From Micromonospora sp. C31 (GTDB lineage Bacteria; Actinomycetota; Actinomycetes; Mycobacteriales; Micromonosporaceae), in the NCBI RefSeq assembly GCF_018070575.1, contig NZ_JAGPXN010000009.1, forward strand, positions 1 through 64,000: a stretch of DNA of 64,000 bases, read 5' to 3'. Position 1 is the first letter of the stretch. The number at the start of each line of letters is the position of its first letter. The position numbers and the translations under genes are program-made. Under the pieces are notes generated by a model that was given only the letters and a program-made list of their open reading frames with translations, did no database searches and had not been told where the DNA came from. Positions 58,107 to 64,000 of the stretch are shown in pieces.

Positions 58107-58196
58107 GGTTCGCGCCGCCGGGCCGGTTCGCGCCGCCGGGCCGGTTCGCGCCGCCAGGCCGGTTCGCGCCGCCAGGCCGGTTCGCGCCGCCGGGCC
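58107..58196. repeat. Five tandem 18-bp repeats after nhaA
   Basis: Five contiguous copies of GGTTCGCGCCGCCGGGCC, two of them with one G-to-A change, lie between nhaA and the minus-strand gene at 58225. They are not part of a supported gene, although either strand would encode a Gly/Pro-rich hexapeptide repeat. There are no spacers, so this is not CRISPR. Confidence 0.95.
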
Positions 58197-58224
58197 GGGG
58201 TGCCCCATGCCGGGCCGCCAACCC

Positions 58225-58506
58225 TCAGCCGGGCGCGTCCGGGGCCCGCGACGGCGGGTTGCGGACCTGCCCGGGCGGCCCGCCGGCGGTGAGCGCGGCC
58301 CAGAGCAGCCGGCGCAGCAGCACGATCGCCGCCGCGGCGGCCAGGTCCGGCCAGCCCTGGCCGCCGGCCAGCCGCAGCAGGCCCGCGGCGGTGAGCAGGT
58401 CCAGCAGCACCCGCATGGCCGACCGCCAGGATCCCGTGCCGAACAGCACCGCCAGCCCGGCCAGGGCGGCGGCCGCGGTGACGGCGGCGACCAGGGCGGG
58501 GATCAC
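58225..58506 (-). CDS. Small membrane protein next to DUF1622 gene
   Basis: A 93-aa hydrophobic protein with two or three predicted spans (IPALVAAVTAAAALAGLAVLFG; VLLDLLTAAGLLRLAG; LAAAAAIVLLRRLLWAAL). I know no family name. Its GTG overlaps the DUF1622 gene stop by 4 bases, so the two are translated together and likely form a membrane complex. The C-terminus is Pro/Gly-rich and poorly structured. Confidence 0.7.
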   Translation of the reverse strand: MIPALVAAVTAAAALAGLAVLFGTGSWRSAMRVLLDLLTAAGLLRLAGGQGWPDLAAAAAIVLLRRLLWAALTAGGPPGQVRNPPSRAPDAPG

Positions 58507-58865
58507 CCGCCGCGCTCCACCGCGCGGACCTGCTGCTGCTCCTGGCGGATCTCCCGGCCCAGGAAGTAGTTCAACGCGGTCCGGATCGTGGCGATGGCCG
58601 CCAGCTGGCCGATCTGGGCGAAGGTCGGCGAGAGCGCCGTACGCAGGATGTCCGCCGCGAGCTGGAACTCCAGCCCGAGGGTGAGGAACCGCCCCAGGGA
58701 GAGCCGGATCGGCGTGAACACGTCGGCGCTGCGGCGCCGCAGCCCCTCGACCACGAACCGCAGCGCCGCCCACGCCGCCCCGACGAAGATGACCACCGCG
58801 CCGGCGACCTCCACCGCGGTGACCAGGCTCTGGTAGCCGTGGCGCAGGATCTCCTCGACACCCAC
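58503..58865 (-). CDS. DUF1622 family membrane protein
   Basis: A 120-aa membrane protein matching DUF1622: a first span VEVAGAVVIFVGAAWAALRFV, then RLSLGRFLTLGLEFQLAADILRTALSPTFAQIGQLAAIATIRTALNYFLGREIRQE. The LGLEFQLAADI segment is the most conserved feature of the family. Function unknown; members are often near ion or metal homeostasis genes, and here nhaA and a Mn exporter flank the pair. The GTG 58865 start lacks a strong ribosome-binding site. Confidence 0.85.
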   Translation of the reverse strand: MGVEEILRHGYQSLVTAVEVAGAVVIFVGAAWAALRFVVEGLRRRSADVFTPIRLSLGRFLTLGLEFQLAADILRTALSPTFAQIGQLAAIATIRTALNYFLGREIRQEQQQVRAVERGG

Positions 58866-58903
58866 CCGCTGGCCTTACCCGGCCAGCACGGCGGTAGTCG
58901 GCG

Positions 58904-59491
58904 TCAGGTGAGCTGCGTGACGGCCTCCAGGATCAGCCAGAGCCCGCAGATCGCGAAGAGCACCGCAGCGCCGTACCTGATGGTCTTCTCCGGCAGCCGC
59001 CGGCCGAGCATCCGCCCGACGAGGATGGCGAGCGCGTCCGCCGCCACCATGCCGATCGTCGAGCCGAGCCAGGTGCCGAACCAGCCGTACTGGGTGGCGA
59101 GGGTGATCGTGGCGAGCATGGTCTTGTCGCCCAACTCGGCCAGGAAGAACGCGACCGACACCGCGACGATGGCGGACTTGCTGGTCTTCTCAGCCTTGCG
59201 CTTCTCCTGCTCGGTGAGGGTGTCGCCGCGCAGGGTCCACGCTCCGAAGCCGAGGAACGCCAGGCCCCCGACGAGGGAGATCCACTCCGTCGGCAGTGCC
59301 GCGCCGAGCCCGTGGCCGATCGCCACCGAGGCCAGGTGCACCACGGCGGTGGCGACGGTGATCCCGATCAGGACCGGTACGGTTTTGAAGCGGGTGGCGA
59401 AGGTCAGGGCCATCAGCTGGGACTTGTCCCCCAGCTCCGCGACGAAGATGACGCCGAAGCTGACCACCAGCGCGACGAGGAAGCCTTCCAT
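58904..59491 (-). CDS. TMEM165/GDT1-family manganese exporter
   Basis: A 195-aa membrane protein with six spans in two homologous halves, each with the family motif: FVAELGDKSQL (about residue 17) and FFLAELGDKTML (about 117). The linker is cytosolic and Lys/Glu-rich (EQEKRKAEKTSK). GDT1 proteins move Mn2+ (and Ca2+) against H+. ATG 59491 was chosen because GAAGGAT sits 4-6 bases upstream; the ATG 18 bases earlier is less supported. A yybP-ykoY Mn2+ riboswitch in the leader predicts induction by excess manganese. Confidence 0.92.
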   Translation of the reverse strand: MEGFLVALVVSFGVIFVAELGDKSQLMALTFATRFKTVPVLIGITVATAVVHLASVAIGHGLGAALPTEWISLVGGLAFLGFGAWTLRGDTLTEQEKRKAEKTSKSAIVAVSVAFFLAELGDKTMLATITLATQYGWFGTWLGSTIGMVAADALAILVGRMLGRRLPEKTIRYGAAVLFAICGLWLILEAVTQLT

Positions 59492-59535
59492 GACATCCTT
59501 CCGGATCATGCCGGGAGGAGGTACGGGGCGCCCTC

Positions 59536-59665
59536 GACCCGGCTGCTACAGCCTGGGTCGAAGGTCTCGCCCGCCTCGGATGACGAGGCCGCGTGGCCGG
59601 ATGCGGAACGCACCAGTGTGTCGACCACGGCATTGGGGGCTACTCCCCTTCGTGCCGCCCAGCCT
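59536..59665 (-). ncRNA. yybP-ykoY manganese riboswitch
   Basis: On the minus strand the leader contains the two conserved yybP-ykoY signatures: AAGGGGAGTAGC (59650-59639) and GCGAGACCTTCG near its end (about 59571-59560), with helices between them. A hairpin GACCC-GGCTG/CAGCC-GGGTC (59536-59559) follows and overlaps the last aptamer arm, a plausible expression platform that exchanges with the aptamer. It sits 45 bases before the GDT1-family gene, the standard partner in actinobacteria. Binding Mn2+ should turn expression on. Confidence 0.85.
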
Positions 59666-59773
59666 AGCCGACCACCGATCCGGCCGGCCTGGCCGGGTGA
59701 GGCTGCTCACCCGGGCAGGCCGGCACCGGCCGTCACGCAGGACCCTGCCGGTCACCCGGCGCGGGCGCCGCCG

Positions 59774-60739
59774 CTATCCGGCGCGGGCCAGGGTGACGCC
59801 GAACAGTCCGTCCGGGTCGGTCCAGAAGTCGTGGGCCGCGAAGCGGGCGGCACCCAGCTCGGCGGCGATCCCCTCGGGCCGGAACTTCGCCGACACCTCC
59901 GTGCGCAACTCCTCGCCCTCGGCGAAGGCGACCGCCAGGTCGAGCACCCGTACGCGCATCGGCCGCCGCGCCCGCAGCCGCATCTCGATCCACTCCCGCC
60001 GCGGGTCCCAGAGCGCGACGTGGGCGAAGCCCTCCGGATCGAAGTCGGCGCCCAGCTCCCGGTTGACCACCCGCAGCACGTTGCGGTTGAACTCGGCGGT
60101 GACCCCGGCCGCGTCGTCGTACGCCGGCACCACCACCGCCGGGTCCTTGACCAGGTCCGTGCCGATCAGCAGCCAGTCACCCGGCTCCAGCGCAGCCCGC
60201 ATCGCGGCGAGGAACCCCGCCCGCTCGGCCGGCAGGAGGTTGCCGATCGTGCCGCCCAGAAAGAGCACCAGCCGGCGCCCGCCGGTCGGCAGGCGGTCCA
60301 GGTGGCGGGTGAAGTCACCCACGATGCCGCGTACCCGCAGCCCCGGGTAGTCGACGGCGATCTCGGCGGTCGACTGCCGCAGTGCGCTGACCGACACGTC
60401 CAGCGGCACGAACGTGCCGAGCCCGCCCCGGCGGGTGAACGCGTCCAGCAGCAGCCTTGTCTTCTCCGACGACCCCGAGCCGAGCTCGATCAGCGTCTTC
60501 GCCCCGGTCAGCTCGGCGATCGTGGCCGCCCGCTCGGCCAGCACCGCGCGCTCGGCCCGGGTCGGGTAGTACTCCGGCAGCCGGGTGATCTCCTCGAACA
60601 GCTCGCTGCCGCGGGCATCGTAGAACCACTTGGGGGGCAGCCACTTCTCCTCGGCTGTCAGGCCGGTGCGGACGTCGTCCCGGAGGCTACGGCCCAGGTC
60701 CTGCTCCTCCAGGTGGATCTCCAGCGGCTCCGCGCTCAT
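59774..60739 (-). CDS. egtD: L-histidine N-alpha-methyltransferase EgtD
   Basis: A 321-aa enzyme that trimethylates histidine to hercynine, the first step of ergothioneine synthesis. Family motifs: KWFYDARGSELFEEITRLPEYYPTRAE, SAM motif LIELGSGSSEKTRLLLDAF, FVPLDVSVSALRQS, GDFTRHL and LFLGGTIGNLLP; C-terminal AEFNRNVLRVVNRELGADF carries substrate-binding Asn and Arg. Its length equals that of mycobacterial EgtD. It is last in egtA-B-C-D, 45 bases after egtC. ATG 60739 follows AAGGGGACGAC. Confidence 0.96.
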   Translation of the reverse strand: MSAEPLEIHLEEQDLGRSLRDDVRTGLTAEEKWLPPKWFYDARGSELFEEITRLPEYYPTRAERAVLAERAATIAELTGAKTLIELGSGSSEKTRLLLDAFTRRGGLGTFVPLDVSVSALRQSTAEIAVDYPGLRVRGIVGDFTRHLDRLPTGGRRLVLFLGGTIGNLLPAERAGFLAAMRAALEPGDWLLIGTDLVKDPAVVVPAYDDAAGVTAEFNRNVLRVVNRELGADFDPEGFAHVALWDPRREWIEMRLRARRPMRVRVLDLAVAFAEGEELRTEVSAKFRPEGIAAELGAARFAAHDFWTDPDGLFGVTLARAG

Positions 60740-60784
60740 GTCGTCCCCTTCGTCGTCGGGTGGAACGTCGCTGTCGGCCGGCGG

Positions 60785-61531
60785 TCAGACCTCGGCGAGG
60801 GCGCGGACGCGCACCCCCGTCGCGGTGGCCTCCACCAGTCGCCCGTCCGGCACCGCCTGCCAGCCGGGGTCGTCGTCGTGCGGCTCGGACGCCAGCAGCA
60901 CCGAGGCCGGCGTCGCGCGGATAGACAGCGCGTGCCCGACCGCGCTGGCCACCACGGTGCGCCCGTCGGTGAGCAGCAGGTTGAGCCGGGACCCGGGTGC
61001 GGCCCCGGCCACCGCCGTCACGGTCTCGGCGATCGCGCGCGCCGGCTTCACCCCGGCCCGCAGCCGATGGCGCACCAGCGCCCACAGCAGCGCCGAGTCG
61101 GTGGCCGCGTCGAGGGTGAGCAGATCCCGTACGGGCAGGGTGGCGGCGAGCGCGACCATCGAGTCGGGCCAGCCCCGCACCACCCCGTTGTGGCTGAACA
61201 GCCAGCGCCCCTCGGCGAACGGGGCGGCGGCCCCGTCGAGCACCGCCATGCCCACCGTGGCGGAGCGGACGGCGGCCAGCACCGCGCCGGCCGAGGTGAC
61301 CTCCGCGAGCTGGGCGATGGTCGGGTCGCTCCAGATCGGCTGCGAGCGCCGGTAGCGCACCGGCTCGCCGTCGCCCGGGTACCAGCCGACGCCGAAACCG
61401 TCGGCGTTGATCGTTCCGCCCCCGCGCATGTCGCGGGGCGCCCAGGACTGCCGCACGAGGGAGTACGGCGGGTCGAACAACAGCTCCCGCAGGGTCACCG
61501 GCGGCCCCAGGTAGGCCAGGTGGCGGCACAT
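60785..61531 (-). CDS. egtC: Gamma-glutamyl-hercynylcysteine sulfoxide hydrolase EgtC
   Basis: A 248-aa class-II glutamine-amidotransferase-type hydrolase that removes glutamate from the EgtB product. Nucleophile Cys2 is in MCRHLAYLGPP; GTINADGFGVGWY and WLFSHNGVVRGWP are the substrate-binding signatures. Correct start is fixed by the need for N-terminal Cys. It follows egtB after a 139-bp gap with a direct repeat, and precedes egtD. Confidence 0.95.
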   Translation of the reverse strand: MCRHLAYLGPPVTLRELLFDPPYSLVRQSWAPRDMRGGGTINADGFGVGWYPGDGEPVRYRRSQPIWSDPTIAQLAEVTSAGAVLAAVRSATVGMAVLDGAAAPFAEGRWLFSHNGVVRGWPDSMVALAATLPVRDLLTLDAATDSALLWALVRHRLRAGVKPARAIAETVTAVAGAAPGSRLNLLLTDGRTVVASAVGHALSIRATPASVLLASEPHDDDPGWQAVPDGRLVEATATGVRVRALAEV

Positions 61532-61552
61532 CAGGCGGCACCTTCCCGCCCG

Positions 61553-61613
61553 GCGGCGGGGTGCCCCGGATGCCCGGTCCCGCCCGGCCCCGCGGCGGGG
61601 TGGCCCGGATGCC
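61553..61613. repeat. Two 22-bp direct repeats in the egtB-egtC gap
   Basis: Units at 61553-61574 and 61592-61613 match at 21 of 22 positions (sharing GCGGCGGGGTG and CCCGGATGCC). They fill part of the only sizeable gap in the ergothioneine operon. The flanking sequence is hairpin-prone; role unknown. Confidence 0.85.
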
Positions 61614-61670
61614 GGCCCCGGCGCAGGGAGCGCGGTCGGCGCGCGATCCTGCCTCCCCTCGGCCTCGTCC

Positions 61671-63008
61671 TCATGGCCGCGACTCCTCCGGTCGGGCGTC
61701 GCGCGCGCAGCGGAAGCCGCTGAAGATCTGCCGCCGGATCGGGAGGTCCCAGTTGCGGAAGGTGCCCCGGCAGGCGGCCCGGTCGGTGCCGAACGACCCG
61801 CCGCGCAGCACTTGGTGATCGTCGCCGAAGAAGACCTCCGAGTATTCGCGGTAGGGAAACGCGGTGAAGCCGGGATGCCCCCGGAACGGGGTGGAGGTCC
61901 ACTCCCACACGTCGCCGATGAGCTGGTGCACGCCCAACGGCGAGGCGCCGGCCGGATAGGCGCCCACCGGGGCGGGCCACAGGTGCCGCTGGCCCAGGTT
62001 GGCGTGCTCGGCGGTGGGATCGGCGTCGCCCCAGGGGTAGCGGCGGGAGCGGCCGGTGGCCGGGTCCCAGCGGGCCGCCTTCTCCCACTCCGCCTCGGTC
62101 GGCAGCCGCTTACCGGCCCACGCGGCGTACGCCTGCGCCTCGTGGAAGCAGACGTGCACCACCGGCTCGTCGTCGCGTACCGGCGCCCACCGCCCGAACC
62201 GCCGGTAGGCCCAGCCGTCGCCGTCGCGTCGCCAGTGCATCGGCGCGACCAGCTCCGCCTCCCGGCGGTGCCGCCAGCCGGCCGGGCTCCACCAGCGCGG
62301 GTCGTCGTAGCCGCCGTCGGCGATGAACTCGCGGTAGCGCCCGTTGGTCACCGGCGCCGCGTCGATGACGTACGCCGGCAGGTGCACCCGGTGGGCCGGG
62401 CGCTCGTTGTCCATCGCCCACGGGTCGGTGTCGGTGCCCATGGTGAACTCGCCAGCCGGCACCAGAACCCCGGTGTCGACCCGGGCCGTCGGCTCCGGCG
62501 GCGGCGGGGCGTGCAGCACCGCCGGCCCGGCGCGCAGCTGGTGGGTGGCGAGCATCGTCTCGTCGTGCTGCTGCTCGTGCTGCACGATCATGCCGAAGGC
62601 GAAGCCGTCGGCGACCAGTGCCCGCTCGGTGAACGCGACCCGGTCCAGCAGGTCGAGCACCTTGTCCCGGACGGTGAGCACGTAGTCGCGGGCCTCCTGC
62701 GGGGGCAGCAGCGGCAGCGCCGGGCGGTCCCGGCGGGGCTGCTTGAACGCGTCGTACAGGTCGTCGATGTCCCGCCGGACGGGTTCGCGCCCGCCCACGT
62801 CCCGGACCAGCCAGAGTTCCTCCTGGTTGCCGACGTGGGCGAGGTCCCAGACCAGCGGCGACATCAGCGGCGAGTGCTGCCGCATCAGGTCGGCCTCGTC
62901 GACGGTCTCGGTCAGCAGGACGGTGCGGGCGCGGGTGCGTTCCAGCTCCGCCGCGATCCGGCTGCGCAACTGTTCCGCGCCCGTCGACCGCGTGGTCGCT
63001 CCGGTCAC
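61671..63008 (-). CDS. egtB: Hercynylcysteine sulfoxide synthase EgtB
   Basis: A 445-aa non-haem iron enzyme forming the C-S bond between hercynine and gamma-glutamyl-cysteine. The N-terminal DinB-like domain carries iron ligands: His in VWDLAHVGNQEELWLVRD and the HEQQHDETML pair. The C-terminal FGE-sulfatase domain begins at VLVPAGEFTMGTD and includes PVTNGRYREFIADGGYDD, RLPTEAEWEKAARW and VWEWTSTPF. Standard length. ATG 63008 overlaps the egtA stop by 4 bases. Full set of ligands is present. Confidence 0.96.
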   Translation of the reverse strand: MTGATTRSTGAEQLRSRIAAELERTRARTVLLTETVDEADLMRQHSPLMSPLVWDLAHVGNQEELWLVRDVGGREPVRRDIDDLYDAFKQPRRDRPALPLLPPQEARDYVLTVRDKVLDLLDRVAFTERALVADGFAFGMIVQHEQQHDETMLATHQLRAGPAVLHAPPPPEPTARVDTGVLVPAGEFTMGTDTDPWAMDNERPAHRVHLPAYVIDAAPVTNGRYREFIADGGYDDPRWWSPAGWRHRREAELVAPMHWRRDGDGWAYRRFGRWAPVRDDEPVVHVCFHEAQAYAAWAGKRLPTEAEWEKAARWDPATGRSRRYPWGDADPTAEHANLGQRHLWPAPVGAYPAGASPLGVHQLIGDVWEWTSTPFRGHPGFTAFPYREYSEVFFGDDHQVLRGGSFGTDRAACRGTFRNWDLPIRRQIFSGFRCARDARPEESRP

Positions 63009-64000
63009 CGGTCGCTCCTCCCCGCGGCGTCCCGCCGCCGCCGTATGCCTCGGTCGAGGTCGTCGTGCAGGGCCGCCGGCAGCTCGAGCCGGGGCAGGGC
63101 CGCGAGGGCCAGGTCGAACAGGTCCGCCGCGGCGGCGGCCAGCACCGGGTCACGCAGGCCGTGGCGGGCGGCGGCGTGCCAGCGGTGCGCCACCGGCCCG
63201 GCGACGGTGCGGGCCGCCCGGACCGTGCCGGGGTCGGCGAGCAGGACGGCCAGCACCGCGAGCGGGATCGTCCAGCCCCGGCCCGGCTGCGTGTCGAGGT
63301 AGCGCAGCTCCAGGTAGCCCCGGGGCCGCACCGGCGGAAAGAGGGTGCTCACGTGGTAGTCGAGGTCGTCGGTGGTGGGCGGTCGGGGCAGCGCCCCGTC
63401 GACCCAGTCGGCGAACGTGATCCCCGGCGGCGGCGTCCAGTCGGGGCCGTCGCCACGCACGCAGAGCAGCGGCGCGGCGAGGACGTATCTGGTCCAGGCG
63501 GTGACCGGGTCGACGTCGGTCTCGGGCGTCCAGACGGGACGGGTGCGGGCCGGTTCGATGCCGTACCAGGCCGCCATCCGGGCGGACGCCCACCCGGTGT
63601 TGCGGCCGGCGTGCCGGTCGGCCGTGGCGAACGCGGCCAGCAGGGGCGGCCCGAGCGCGTGCACCGCCGCCCACCGGTCCGGCAGGTGCTCCGGCTCCCC
63701 GGCGTCCAGGCAGACCTGGAGCCCGGCGGTGCTGTACATCATCGTCCGGCCGGCCGGGCCACGTCGGTCGAAGACGTGGCGCATGGCGCGGTAGCGGGGG
63801 CCCTCCACCACCGGTCGGGGCGGCCGGTGCGGGTCTATGCCACTGCGGCCGAGGACCAGCCCGGCGGCGTCGAGCAGGCCGCTCAGCTCGGCGATGTCGC
63901 CGTCGGCCGCGTGGATGAGGGTGGCGAGTGAGGAGCGCGGCGCGGTGGAGATCTCCAACTGACCGCCGGGCTCCACGGTCACGGTGCCACCGTGCGGGAG
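63005..64000 (-). CDS. egtA: Glutamate-cysteine ligase EgtA (N-terminus beyond window)
   Basis: The last 331 residues of the ergothioneine gamma-glutamylcysteine synthetase. The visible part starts LPHGGTVTVEPGGQLEIST, an internal active-site strand of the family, so the frame continues past base 64000; apparent starts near 63982 are internal. GRSGIDPHRPPRP, MYSTAGLQVCLDAG, GRNTGWASARMAAWYGI and RGYLELRYLDTQPG are conserved. It supplies gamma-glutamyl-cysteine to EgtB. It overlaps egtB by 4 bases. No egtE lies downstream in the window. Confidence 0.93.
   Translation of the reverse strand, partial: LPHGGTVTVEPGGQLEISTAPRSSLATLIHAADGDIAELSGLLDAAGLVLGRSGIDPHRPPRPVVEGPRYRAMRHVFDRRGPAGRTMMYSTAGLQVCLDAGEPEHLPDRWAAVHALGPPLLAAFATADRHAGRNTGWASARMAAWYGIEPARTRPVWTPETDVDPVTAWTRYVLAAPLLCVRGDGPDWTPPPGITFADWVDGALPRPPTTDDLDYHVSTLFPPVRPRGYLELRYLDTQPGRGWTIPLAVLAVLLADPGTVRAARTVAGPVAHRWHAAARHGLRDPVLAAAAADLFDLALAALPRLELPAALHDDLDRGIRRRRDAAGRSDR

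Noticed and set aside
58107..58196. CRISPR-like array
   Set aside because: Units are directly adjacent with no spacers and no cas genes are present.

Overview
The window is a very GC-rich stretch with codon use, GTG/TTG starts and gene content typical of a sporulating actinomycete. The mix (snapalysin-type secreted protease, ergothioneine operon, spore photoproduct lyase-like protein, a double-MerR regulator beside a UvrA-like protein, fused signalling kinase) best fits the Micromonosporaceae, probably Micromonospora; this is inferred from content only, since no rRNA or other marker gene is present. I see no tRNA, rRNA, insertion sequence, prophage or CRISPR array.

Layout. 1-7.0 kb: htpG (minus), then a small membrane protein, a YbjN/TPR protein and a large hybrid histidine kinase ending in an RsbW-type ATPase domain. 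7.2-11.4 kb: secreted and membrane proteins (C39-like peptidase, Pro/Ser-rich membrane protein, snapalysin-trypsin fusion, SRPBCC-TM-CBM2 protein). 11.5-16.1 kb: rtcB, a small ORF with its own intrinsic terminator, an HTH/DUF4180 pair, a radical-SAM spore photoproduct lyase homologue and an esterase.

16.4-31.8 kb is the most unusual part: three transcription units probably controlled by one Lrp/AsnC regulator. They encode a complete peptide-type ABC transporter (binding protein, two permeases, two ATPases) with an M19 dipeptidase homologue lacking part of its zinc site, a TPR protein, a 4-oxalocrotonate-tautomerase homologue lacking Pro1, two D-2-hydroxyacid dehydrogenases, a fused thiamine-diphosphate E1, an aldehyde dehydrogenase and an acyl-CoA dehydrogenase. 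A palindrome GACGA-N3-TCGTC lies upstream of the first unit and between the two divergent units around lrp. I read it as an uptake-and-catabolism island for an unidentified peptide-like or amino-acid-derived compound.

31.9-40.5 kb: VanX-like D,D-dipeptidase, then a xylo-/gluco-oligosaccharide operon (CE7 esterase, GH3 glycosidase, sugar ABC importer) divergent from a LacI regulator. 40.6-50.3 kb: cyclophilin with a natural His6 tail, D,D-carboxypeptidase, cupin, methyltransferase, double-MerR regulator divergent from a UvrA-like ATPase, XRE-cupin regulator, a decayed FAD oxidoreductase and gdhA.

50.5-56.4 kb is a surface-polysaccharide locus (LPxTG-type protein, DUF4012 protein, glycosyltransferase, low-molecular-weight tyrosine phosphatase, Wzz/Wzc-type tyrosine kinase). 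56.7-64 kb: nhaA, two small membrane proteins, a GDT1-family Mn exporter behind a yybP-ykoY manganese riboswitch, and the ergothioneine operon egtA-egtB-egtC-egtD (minus), with egtA cut by the right edge. Several in-frame minisatellites (9, 18 and 27 bp units) and non-coding tandem repeats are scattered through the window.
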